Shown here piece after piece: positions 47,413 through 54,998 of a stretch of 64,000 nucleotides of DNA. Position 1 is the stretch's first letter. Each line of letters starts with the position of its first letter. The DNA is taken from contig JADJFC010000006.1 of the NCBI GenBank assembly GCA_016708785.1, forward strand, positions 62,001 to 126,000. Reading direction: 5' to 3'. This stretch comes from Bacteroidota bacterium (GTDB lineage Bacteria; Bacteroidota; Bacteroidia; AKYH767-A; 2013-40CM-41-45). The notes under the pieces are model-generated. The model saw only the letters and a list, made by a program, of their open reading frames with translations, did no database searches and was not told the origin of the DNA. Position numbers and translations under genes: made by a program.

Positions 47413-48318
47413 TTAATTCTTTTCTGCTATTCTCAATTTTGCACTTCGTGAACGCGGATTTCTTTTTACTTCTTCTTCTGTTGCTTCTATTGGTTTCCGG
47501 TTGATCGCTTTAAAAGGATTATTCTTCTGATTGCCAAAAACATCTTTCTCCACTTCCCCTTCAAATTGCCCCTTTGCAATTATATTCTTCACTAATCTGT
47601 CTTCAAGAGAATGATACGATAAGACTACCAATCTTCCCTGTGTCGCTAAAACATTTGCTGTCTCCAGCAACATTTCCTTTAATGATTCCAGCTCTTCATT
47701 TACTTCAATGCGCAATGCTTGAAACACTTTAGCGTAGTACTGACTTTCTGCTTGTTTATCAACACAAGGACGAATCGCTTCTTTAAATTGATCGATATGA
47801 GTCAGCTTTGTTTCTTTCCGCACTTCAACGATCTTTTTTGCCAGTGTTTTCGAATTATGCACCTCACCATATTGAGAAAATATTTTAAGTAGTTTCTCTT
47901 CTGAATATTGATTCAAAATATCTGCTGCGGTCACTTTCGACTCACGATTCATTCGCATATCCAATTCCGCTTCGTAGCGAATGGAAAAACCCCGCTCTGC
48001 TTCATTGATCTGATAAGAAGAAATTCCCAAATCAGCTAAAATTCCATCGACTGGAATTGCATCGTAATAGCGAAGAAAATTCTTTAAGAAGCGATAGTTC
48101 TGACGAACGAGTACAAAGCGCGGGTCCTTTATCGCATTACGCTCAGCATCTTCATCCTGATCGAATGCAATCAGGCGACCTTTGTCTCCCAATCGTTTTA
48201 AAATTTCCTTCGAATGTCCGCCGCCACCAAAAGTGACGTCGACATAGACGCCATCAGGTTTGATATCTAAGGCCTCAATACATTCATTCAACAGAGCCGG
48301 CTCATGATAAGTCGTCAT
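47413..48318 (-). CDS. rsmH: 16S rRNA m4C1402 methyltransferase RsmH
   Basis: Methylates N4 of C1402 in 16S rRNA using SAM. 301 residues. The SAM site VDVTFGGGGHSKEIL, ILADLGISSYQINEAERGFSIRYEAELDMRMN, the FQALRIEVNEELE block and VVLSYHSLEDRLVKN are all canonical. The C-terminus NPRSRSAKLRIAEKN is typical. Its start lies inside the end of mraZ. Confidence 0.97.
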   Translation of the reverse strand: MTTYHEPALLNECIEALDIKPDGVYVDVTFGGGGHSKEILKRLGDKGRLIAFDQDEDAERNAIKDPRFVLVRQNYRFLKNFLRYYDAIPVDGILADLGISSYQINEAERGFSIRYEAELDMRMNRESKVTAADILNQYSEEKLLKIFSQYGEVHNSKTLAKKIVEVRKETKLTHIDQFKEAIRPCVDKQAESQYYAKVFQALRIEVNEELESLKEMLLETANVLATQGRLVVLSYHSLEDRLVKNIIAKGQFEGEVEKDVFGNQKNNPFKAINRKPIEATEEEVKRNPRSRSAKLRIAEKN

Positions 48319-48777
48319 CCTCTTCCTCCTTCTTCTTCTTTCCCATCACCTCTTCCGCCAATTGTGAGAAGTTTTCTGAATCATCCTTCATCATGCGCGC
48401 ATACTCAGCTTCTGACCATATTTCAATCCGGTTCCCATAAGCAAAGAGCACAATATCTTTTCGATGCCTGCATAGTCCGTCAATGTTTTCGGAAGCAGCA
48501 ATCGGTTAGTAGTATCCAGTTCCATCGAAGTAGCGCCGTTGTTGAATTTGCGAAGGAACTCACGGTTCTTGCGAACAAACATGTTCAATGAGTTTACCTC
48601 ATCGCTGATCTTGTCCCATTCCTTTCGCGTGTACATCACCAGATGCTTTTCCATACCGCGATTGGCAACAAAGTTCTTCTGCTCTTTTACCGCGATCTGC
48701 TTTTTCAAGCCACCCGGCAAAAGGAAGCGCCCTTTTGCGTCTACTGTACAATGAAATTCACCAATGAAACCGGCCAT
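48302..48777 (-). CDS. mraZ: Transcriptional regulator MraZ, frameshifted near its end
   Basis: DNA-binding repressor/regulator of the dcw cluster, with two SpoVT-AbrB-like domains. 158 residues when restored: FIGEFHCTVDAKGRFLLPGGLKKQ in the first half and ATSMELDTTNRLLLPKTLTDYAGIEKD in the second. The frame breaks in the T-run at 48458-48461. One more base gives GIEKDIVLFAYGNRIEIWSEAEYARMM, the expected family ending, then an acidic tail EEVMGKKKKEEEDDD and a stop at 48302 that overlaps rsmH. Putative binding sites lie at 48816. Confidence 0.93.
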
Positions 48778-48815
48778 TCGAAGATTTTTTCCTTCGGCTA
48801 ATGTAAATCAAATTT

Positions 48816-48845
48816 TACCACTTCCTACCACTTTTTACCACTTTG
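48816..48845 (-). promoter_or_regulatory. MraZ-type operator: three 10-bp direct repeats
   Basis: On the reverse strand, AAAGTGGTAA, AAAGTGGTAG and GAAGTGGTAA follow one another with exact 10-base spacing, about 40-68 bases upstream of the mraZ start. MraZ is known to bind several direct repeats of a GTGG/TGGG core at 10-bp spacing near its own promoter. This match in sequence, period and place is strong. Confidence 0.8.
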
Positions 48846-49042
48846 TTGAAAACTTTCTGAAACGAGCCATGGGAGCGGCTTTCAGAATATAGGCCTTGAA
48901 CATCCTGCAGGACATTTGACCCTCAAACCACCATTTCAAGGCTCTGGTTTATGTCAAATTCGCGTCGGTGGGGATCTAGAATCAACAACTTTTGTTGTAT
49001 AAAGCGTAAATTGACCAGGCTTTATACGTCTCATTTTTTCTC

Positions 49043-49050
49043 TACATTTG
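49043..49050 (+). promoter_or_regulatory. Possible -7 promoter element
   Basis: TACATTTG fits TAnnTTTG perfectly and lies 15 bases before the ATG of the alpha/beta hydrolase gene. No good TTTG is found at the -33 distance, so the call is weak. Confidence 0.3.
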
Positions 49051-49065
49051 AAAAAAAAAGAATTT

Positions 49066-49836
49066 ATGCAGTACGAAATCAAACAGGAGAATGACTTCCA
49101 TTACATTGAAGAAGGGAATGGACCTACATTGCTGCTTCTACATGGATTGTTCGGTGCATTAAGCAACTGGACAGATGTCGTTAGTCACTTCTCGCAACGT
49201 TATCGTATCGTTATTCCATTGATGCCGATCTACAATCTGCCAATTCTTAACACCAATGTAAAAGCACTTTCAGAGTTCGTTCACGACTTCATTAAATTCA
49301 AGCAATACAAAGACGTTATACTAATTGGAAACTCTTTGGGAGGACATGTTACACTTGTATATGTAAAAAACCACCCGGAGAATATAAGAGGAATGGTATT
49401 GACCGGCAGCAGTGGACTTTACGAAAATGCAATGGGAGGTTCTTTTCCGAGAAGAGAAGATTATAATTTCATCAAGCAAAAAGTTGAATATACATTCTAT
49501 GATCCTGCTTCAGCATCTAAAGAATTAGTTGATGAAGTTTATGGCATTGTAAACGATAAAGGCAAATTGATCCGAATCCTGTCGCTTGCTAAATCGGCAA
49601 TCAGACATAATATGAGCGACGATCTGCAGTTCATGACACTTCCTACATGCTTGATCTGGGGAAAAAATGATACGATCACTCCACCTGATGTAGCAGAAGA
49701 ATTTCACCGCCTTCTACCAAAAAGTGAATTGCACTGGATCGATAAATGCGGCCATGCACCAATGATGGAGCAAGGCAAGGAGTTTAATGCGATCTTGGAT
49801 GCCTGGTTGGCGAAGACGTTTCCAAAAGGTGAGTAG
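49066..49836 (+). CDS. Alpha/beta hydrolase
   Basis: 256 residues from ATG 49066. Motifs of the fold: LLLLHGLFGALSNWTDV (oxyanion loop), the nucleophile Ser90 in ILIGNSLGGHVTL, the acid in LIWGKNDTITPPDVAEEF and the His in IDKCGHAPMMEQGKEF. No signal peptide, so it is cytoplasmic. The substrate cannot be told from sequence. It is divergent from mraZ and its last codons run into a family B repeat (GGT GAG TAG). Confidence 0.9.
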   Translation: MQYEIKQENDFHYIEEGNGPTLLLLHGLFGALSNWTDVVSHFSQRYRIVIPLMPIYNLPILNTNVKALSEFVHDFIKFKQYKDVILIGNSLGGHVTLVYVKNHPENIRGMVLTGSSGLYENAMGGSFPRREDYNFIKQKVEYTFYDPASASKELVDEVYGIVNDKGKLIRILSLAKSAIRHNMSDDLQFMTLPTCLIWGKNDTITPPDVAEEFHRLLPKSELHWIDKCGHAPMMEQGKEFNAILDAWLAKTFPKGE

Positions 49837-49927
49837 TAAGTGGTGAGTGGTAATTAGCACCACTTGCCAAAATTCAAATATTAATTCCTACCTAATCTAC
49901 TTACTACTTACCACTCACTACTTACCA
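49828..49927. repeat. Stop-to-start inverted repeat (family B, copy 2)
   Basis: The left arm at 49828-49859 matches copy 1 in nearly every base (GGTGAGTAGTAAGTGGTGAG...). The right arm at about 49898-49927 is its reverse complement with a few changes. The hydrolase stop lies in the left arm. The right arm ends nine bases before the engB ATG. Confidence 0.87.
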
Positions 49928-49935
49928 TTTCCAAA

Positions 49936-50538
49936 ATGAACATCACCGAAGCCGAATTTCTCGCCAGCAATACTACCTACGAGAAATGTCCAAAGCCTAA
50001 TTTACCTGAATACGCTTTCATCGGCCGTTCTAATGTTGGTAAGTCATCGCTAATCAATATGCTGACGAATAGAAAATCGTTGGCGAAAACTTCCTCGACA
50101 CCCGGGAAGACGCAGTTGATCAATCACTTTATCATTAATGAAAAATGGTACCTGGTCGATTTGCCGGGCTACGGTTTTGCGAAAGCTTCAAAAGACAATA
50201 AAGCAGCATGGGACAAAATGATTCGCGATTATCTTGAGAAGAGGATGAATCTGATGACAGTTTTTATTCTGATCGACATACGTCATGAGCCGCAAAAAGT
50301 AGATGTTAAATTCATCAACTGGATGGGCGAAAAAGAAATTTCTTTCGTGATCGTATTTACAAAATCAGATAAAATCGGAAAACAATTAGTGGCATCGTCT
50401 GTTGCAGCATACAAGAAAGAACTTCTGCAGACATGGGATCAACTACCAACATTCTTTATTACTTCTGCAGAAAAAAATATCGGAAGAGACGAAATACTCG
50501 ATTACATTGAAAAAGTGAACAAAGAATTTAAAAAATAA
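49936..50538 (+). CDS. engB: Ribosome biogenesis GTPase YihA/EngB
   Basis: GTPase needed for large ribosomal subunit maturation. 200 residues. G1 GRSNVGKSSLINML, G2 region TSSTPGKTQLINHF, G3 VDLPGYGFAKASKD, G4 TKSDK and G5 TSAEKNIG are all present. Adjacent to gldC in the same direction. The end of the gene is followed by a family D palindrome. Confidence 0.97.
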   Translation: MNITEAEFLASNTTYEKCPKPNLPEYAFIGRSNVGKSSLINMLTNRKSLAKTSSTPGKTQLINHFIINEKWYLVDLPGYGFAKASKDNKAAWDKMIRDYLEKRMNLMTVFILIDIRHEPQKVDVKFINWMGEKEISFVIVFTKSDKIGKQLVASSVAAYKKELLQTWDQLPTFFITSAEKNIGRDEILDYIEKVNKEFKK

Positions 50539-50542
50539 TGAA

Positions 50543-50560
50543 TCCCGATAGCTATCGGGA
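50543..50560. repeat. Palindrome TCCCGATAGCTATCGGGA (family D core, copy 3)
   Basis: A perfect 18-base palindrome four bases after the engB stop, flanked by ATGAA and TGAATAATGA. It has the core of the family D units at 3279 and 32922 but different arms. Confidence 0.85.
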
Positions 50561-50598
50561 TGAATAATGAGAAGGGCAGCATTGATTAACGTAATTGT

Positions 50599-50633
50599 TG
50601 CTACTTACTACTTACCAATTACCAATTACCAAT
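50599..50633. repeat. Family B right arm (copy 3, unpaired)
   Basis: TGCTACTTACTACTTACCAA followed by TTACCAATTACCAAT. It resembles the right arms of the other family B elements and ends four bases before the gldC start. A left arm is missing; the family D core stands in its place after the engB stop. Confidence 0.8.
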
Positions 50634-50636
50634 AAA

Positions 50637-50963
50637 ATGGATTCAAAAATAAACTTCCACGTAAAATTAGACGAAGAAAGAGTACCTGAAATGATAGCAT
50701 GGGAAGCATCGGACAGCGGAATGACTGGAGTAAAGCCTTGCAATGCTGTAATGATGAGCATCTGGGACCCGAAAGAAAATACAACCTTACGTATCGACCT
50801 TTGGACGAAAGAAATGCTTGTCGATGACATGAAACGATTCTTCTACGAAAATTTCATGACCATGGCTGACACTTATCTGCGTGCGACAAATGACGAAGTG
50901 AATTCGAAGAATATTAAGAAGTTTGCGGAGGAGTTTGGGAAGAGTATCGAGGCTTCGAAATAA
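50637..50963 (+). CDS. gldC: Gliding motility protein GldC
   Basis: 108 residues from the ATG at 50637 (MDSKINFHVKLDEERVPEMIAWEA). Conserved GldC blocks are KPCNAVMMSIWDPKENTTLRIDLWTKEMLVDDMKRFFYENFMTMADTYLRAT. Small soluble protein without signal peptide. Its exact role in gliding is not known. Converges on gldB, its usual partner, across a long hairpin. Confidence 0.93.
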   Translation: MDSKINFHVKLDEERVPEMIAWEASDSGMTGVKPCNAVMMSIWDPKENTTLRIDLWTKEMLVDDMKRFFYENFMTMADTYLRATNDEVNSKNIKKFAEEFGKSIEASK

Positions 50964-50982
50964 CTATCTATCATTCTTCTCA

Positions 50983-51061
50983 GGTCAAGGGTCAAAGGTC
51001 AAGGGTTATGGTGCGAAAGTACCGGAATGCCATAACCTTTGACCTTTGACCTTTGACCCTT
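50983..51061. repeat. TTTGACC-word hairpin between gldC and gldB (family C)
   Basis: The left arm 50983-51012 (AGGTCAAGGGTCAAAGGTCA...) and right arm 51031-51061 (CCATAACCTTTGACCTTTGA...) are reverse complements over about 30 positions with three changes. The loop is 18 bases. It lies between two convergent genes and could act as a bidirectional terminator. Confidence 0.88.
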
Positions 51062-51099
51062 TCTTGCCATTATATGGACCTTTGACCACCTTCTACCAT

Positions 51100-52134
51100 C
51101 TACTTCGCCGGCTTATACCCCGACTCCTGATAGATCTTCATCATATCCTTTTCTTCCATCAATTGCTTTAACTCCAGCTTCGGATGTTTTTTTAGATAAG
51201 AAGAAACAATTTTCCAACCGATATATTTTCCAATGTTGCCGGGCGATTCTTTTGGGAAGGCACTTGTTGTTGGTCCATCGTTAGTGTACTTAGACATGAT
51301 GTTAGGATCTGCACTGAACAATAATTTATTATCGACAAAAAAGGACCAGACCAACTTTTCATTCTTTTCACACCACTCTAATTGCGATGGAGTAAACCCT
51401 AAACGCTTAGCATCTTCTTCATCAGGCAGAACATATTCAAGAAATGTCACGATTCGACCTTCACTGATCATCATATCGATCACGCGAGCTGATGATTCAT
51501 CGATCTGATAATCACTCATAGCCCAGCCTTTCATAGCATCGCTGACGACATTTTCTTTTTCCATCTGGATACGGAGATAGTTTGGCAATGGCGGCTCCAG
51601 CGTGTAGTAATACCGGTAGTCTTTTCCGAGATACATATCAAGACCAATACCCAGATGAAACGAATCACAGACGATTGGATACGAAAATGCTGACAATAAA
51701 GTAACGATAGCCGGAATGGATTTATCAGGGAAATAGTACTTGTAATATTTGAATGCTTGTGTCAGTTCTTCCTTCTGCTGTGAAAAATCGCCAAATGTTT
51801 TATTTATGTCAGATGCAACGTTTCGGAAGTTCGTATCGGTAACAAATGACAAAACTCTTTGTTGCATGAGGCTACTGTCAGGTGAGCCAAGAGAAGTAAT
51901 CTGAAACATATATAAATCAAAAAAATCGCCATACTGAGCTCTTAATTTTGCAATTGATTCAGCCGGATGAAGTGTATCCATACCAAAAAGGTCGGATTCG
52001 AAACGCTCTACCTTCAATTCAGTCGAAAAAGCAGATACATCCGGTCGTGGAGTGTTTTGCGTGCAAGAAGAATTGAACATAATTATGTAAATAATACATA
52101 GCGCACATACGTTCGATGATAAGTGTTTTTTCAT
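51100..52134 (-). CDS. gldB: Gliding motility lipoprotein GldB
   Basis: 344 residues from ATG 52134 (MKKHLSSNVCALCIIYIIMFNSSC). Lipobox ends at Cys24 in FNSSCTQNTPRPDVS. Conserved GldB blocks are VERFESDLFGMD, LRAQYGDFFDLYMFQI, LGIGLDMYLGKDYRYY, and AFPKESPGNIGKYIGWKIVSSYLKKHP near the C-terminus, including the H-P-K pattern. In other Bacteroidota, GldB is needed for gliding. Together with GldC it suggests gliding or at least a T9SS-related envelope system. Confidence 0.93.
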   Translation of the reverse strand: MKKHLSSNVCALCIIYIIMFNSSCTQNTPRPDVSAFSTELKVERFESDLFGMDTLHPAESIAKLRAQYGDFFDLYMFQITSLGSPDSSLMQQRVLSFVTDTNFRNVASDINKTFGDFSQQKEELTQAFKYYKYYFPDKSIPAIVTLLSAFSYPIVCDSFHLGIGLDMYLGKDYRYYYTLEPPLPNYLRIQMEKENVVSDAMKGWAMSDYQIDESSARVIDMMISEGRIVTFLEYVLPDEEDAKRLGFTPSQLEWCEKNEKLVWSFFVDNKLLFSADPNIMSKYTNDGPTTSAFPKESPGNIGKYIGWKIVSSYLKKHPKLELKQLMEEKDMMKIYQESGYKPAK

Positions 52135-52209
52135 TAATATTGCATGATATTGAAGCAAAAGTATCAGTATTACTTTATTAAACGTCTAATCTAAAAAAAA
52201 TTATATAAC

Positions 52210-52911
52210 ATGAAAAAGTTAACGATCATAGTACTGTTCATCTTAACAGCATTTGGTTCAAAGGCTCAAAGTGACGAAGGTCTACATTTCGGCTTAAAAA
52301 TCACACCTTCCATCGCATGGTTGAGAACTGATTCAAAAGAAGTTGAAACGAATGGTACAAAGTTCGGTTTTTGTTATGGATTGATAACTGAGTTCAATTT
52401 TGCTGAACACTATGCATTCGCAACAGGACTGGATGTTACCTATCGCGGTGGAAATCTAAAATCATCCTTTACTGTAAATGATGGAACTACAAGTACTGTT
52501 ACGGTAACGGAATCTTCTTCAACTTTACAATACATAGAAATTCCAATCTCATTAAAATTAAAAACTAATGAAATTGGCTCATTGACATATTTTTTACAGG
52601 CAGGTGTTGCACCCGGATTTAACATTCGTGCCCGTGCTGATATAAAATCAAATTCTGAAACAACTACTCTCGCAACAGGCGACAAAGTTAACGGTCCAAC
52701 ATTTGAAGCTAACGATGAAGATATTCAGGAAAACACTAACAATTTGAATTTCTCAATGCTTATTGGTGGTGGAATTGAATATACCTTATCAGGTTCCACT
52801 GTTCTTCTTGTCGGATTACAATTCAACAATGGATTACTCGACATATCTGACGAAGAAGATATAAAAGCTAATAGTAATTTACTGGGGTTGAGTATTGGAA
52901 TCTTATTTTAG
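52210..52911 (+). CDS. Outer-membrane beta-barrel protein (PorT-like fold)
   Basis: 233 residues. The signal peptide MKKLTIIVLFILTAFGSKAQ is followed by alternating strands with aromatic ends (GLHFGLKITPSIAWLRTD, FGFCYGLITEFNFAEHYAFATGLDVTYRGGN, YIEIPISLKLKTN, TYFLQAGVAPGFNIRARADI). This is the outer-membrane beta-barrel domain pattern common in Bacteroidota. The final strand LLGLSIGILF ends in an aromatic residue, as expected. Role unknown. The stop codon is the first base triplet before a family B repeat. Confidence 0.85.
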   Translation: MKKLTIIVLFILTAFGSKAQSDEGLHFGLKITPSIAWLRTDSKEVETNGTKFGFCYGLITEFNFAEHYAFATGLDVTYRGGNLKSSFTVNDGTTSTVTVTESSSTLQYIEIPISLKLKTNEIGSLTYFLQAGVAPGFNIRARADIKSNSETTTLATGDKVNGPTFEANDEDIQENTNNLNFSMLIGGGIEYTLSGSTVLLVGLQFNNGLLDISDEEDIKANSNLLGLSIGILF

Positions 52912-53035
52912 TAAGTAGTAATTGGTAAGTGGTGAGTAGCAAAGTCGAAGTTAATATCAAGCTCACTTTTACAAAGACGCAAGTATATCCTTAAAAACGA
53001 AGCCTGCTATTTACCACTCACTACTCACCAATTAC
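52910..53035. repeat. Stop-to-start inverted repeat (family B, copy 4)
   Basis: The left arm at 52910-52941 (AGTAAGTAGTAATTGGTAAG...) and the right arm at 53005-53035 are reverse complements with few mismatches, with a loop of about 63 bases. The left arm starts at the outer-membrane protein stop; the right arm ends 11 bases before the nadE ATG. Confidence 0.86.
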
Positions 53036-53046
53036 CTGAAAAAAAA

Positions 53047-54699
53047 ATGCGCATCGCCCTCGCCCAGCTCAACTACATCATTGGTGATTTTGACAGAAAT
53101 GTCAGTCTGATAAAGCAAAATATTCTCAAGGCTAAAGAATCAGGAGCTGAACTTATTGTCTTTTCAGAACTCAATATTTGTGCATATCCACCACAGGATT
53201 TCCTTGAGTTTGACGACTTCATTTTAAAATGCTATGCGGCGGCTGAAGTGATCGCTAAGGACTGCATCGGTATTGCTGCAATAATTGGCTTACCTGTTCG
53301 CAATAAAAAACTTGAAGGAAAAAATCTGTTTAACGCTGCTCTTGTATTGAGCGACGGTAAAATAGCAGATGAAGTCCACAAGGCACTTCTTCCCACATAT
53401 GACATATTTGATGAATACCGCTACTTCGAACCGGAACACACTTTTCATTGCATCAACTTTAAGGGGATTAAGATCGCTCTAACGATCTGCGAAGACTTGT
53501 GGAACATAGAAGACGATCCGATGTACATCACTTCGCCGATGGATATGCTTATCAAGGAGAAGCCCAAGTTGATGATCAACATAGCTGCATCACCATTCGA
53601 TCACTCACATGCTGAAACGCGTAAAGCAATATTGAAACGAAATGCTTTGAAATATGATTTGCCGTTGATCTATGTAAATCATGTTGGCGCACAAACGGAA
53701 ATCATATTTGATGGCGGCAGTGTCGGAATGAATGCGAATGGAACCATCGTTCATGAATTAAATTATTTCCACGAAGATTTTTCGATTTTTGATTTCGATG
53801 CAAATAGAGGGTTGCTAACATCAGCAGAATTTTCGCCTGTAATCAAACATGACCACACGAAGATCGCAAGTATTCATGACGCTCTAATTCTTGGCATCAA
53901 AGATTATTTCAGCAAACAGAATTTCAAGAAAGCTATTCTCGGACTCAGCGGTGGTATCGATTCGGCATTAGTAACTTACCTTGCTTCCAAAGCTCTTGGC
54001 CCGGAGAATGTTCATACGATCTTAATGCCATCTGAATTCTCTTCGAAAGGATCGATCGACGATTCATTGGATTTACTGAAGACACTAGGAGTATCGCACG
54101 ACATCATTCCAATTAAAGATCTGCTTGATCAATATTTACTTTCACTAAAGCCGATATTCAAGGATCTTCCATTTAGTATTGCAGAAGAAAATATCCAGGC
54201 GAGAATTCGTGGTGGATTATTGATGGCTGAATCGAATAAATTTGGTTACATATTATTGAATACTTCCAACAAGAGTGAGATATCAGTTGGTTATGGTACA
54301 CTTTATGGCGACATGTGTGGCGGACTTTCTGTGATCGGCGACATTTACAAAACGCAAGTGTTTGAACTTTGCAGGTACATCAATCGCAATGGAGTGATCA
54401 TTCCAGAGAACATTTTAACGAAGCCACCTTCAGCTGAACTTCGACCAAACCAAAAAGATTCCGATTCACTTCCTGAATATGACATTTTAGATAAAGTTTT
54501 ATTCGAATATATAGAAAACCGTTGTGGACCTTCTGAAATTATTTCTATGGGCTTCGATGAAGCACTTGTTCGACGGGTTTTGAAAATGGTGAATACGAAT
54601 GAGTATAAACGGCATCAGACGCCTCCTATTCTTCGTGTTTCTCCCAAAGCATTTGGTAAAGGACGGAGGATGCCGATTGTTGGGAGATATTTATCGTAA
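53047..54699 (+). CDS. nadE: Glutamine-dependent NAD+ synthetase
   Basis: Makes NAD+ from deamido-NAD+ with glutamine. 550 residues. The N-terminal nitrilase-type glutaminase domain has its Glu in FSELNICAYPPQDF, its Lys in VHKALLPTYDIFDEYRYFEP and its Cys in ALTICEDLWN. The C-terminal synthetase has the P-loop LGLSGGIDSALVTYLA, LLNTSNKSEISVGYGTLYGDMCGG and PPSAELRPNQKDSDSLP. It is full length and has no frame break. Confidence 0.97.
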   Translation: MRIALAQLNYIIGDFDRNVSLIKQNILKAKESGAELIVFSELNICAYPPQDFLEFDDFILKCYAAAEVIAKDCIGIAAIIGLPVRNKKLEGKNLFNAALVLSDGKIADEVHKALLPTYDIFDEYRYFEPEHTFHCINFKGIKIALTICEDLWNIEDDPMYITSPMDMLIKEKPKLMINIAASPFDHSHAETRKAILKRNALKYDLPLIYVNHVGAQTEIIFDGGSVGMNANGTIVHELNYFHEDFSIFDFDANRGLLTSAEFSPVIKHDHTKIASIHDALILGIKDYFSKQNFKKAILGLSGGIDSALVTYLASKALGPENVHTILMPSEFSSKGSIDDSLDLLKTLGVSHDIIPIKDLLDQYLLSLKPIFKDLPFSIAEENIQARIRGGLLMAESNKFGYILLNTSNKSEISVGYGTLYGDMCGGLSVIGDIYKTQVFELCRYINRNGVIIPENILTKPPSAELRPNQKDSDSLPEYDILDKVLFEYIENRCGPSEIISMGFDEALVRRVLKMVNTNEYKRHQTPPILRVSPKAFGKGRRMPIVGRYLS

Positions 54700-54745
54700 T
54701 ACTTCCATTTTAATCCAAACTACATTGAGGAATTATTGGATTTAC

Positions 54746-54846
54746 ATCTGCGTTTAATCTGCGAATTCTGCGGGATCTGCGGGAGAAATTTATGCGCGAT
54801 TTTTTTCTCCCGCAGATCACGCAGAATTCGCAGACAACACGCAGAT
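54746..54846. repeat. Long CTGCG-word hairpin (family A, copy 3)
   Basis: Arms at 54746-54788 and 54804-54846 are reverse complements over 43 positions with about five mismatches and a 15-base loop. The middle word is CTGCGAATTCTGCG, symmetric within this copy and different from the word in copies 1, 2 and 4. It fills the spacer between nadE and the convergent DUF6624 gene, so it might terminate transcription both ways. Confidence 0.9.
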
Positions 54847-54998
54847 TTTTTTTGATATCAATTTATCCTTTAGTATGAAAAGAAAACAAATTGGAAAAAT
54901 TAGAGATGAATCGTTAAGAAGATTACAGCTTATCTTCTTTGATTTTTTGAATTATCGATTGTATTCTCAAAAACAAAAATTATTCTCCATGAATTTCA

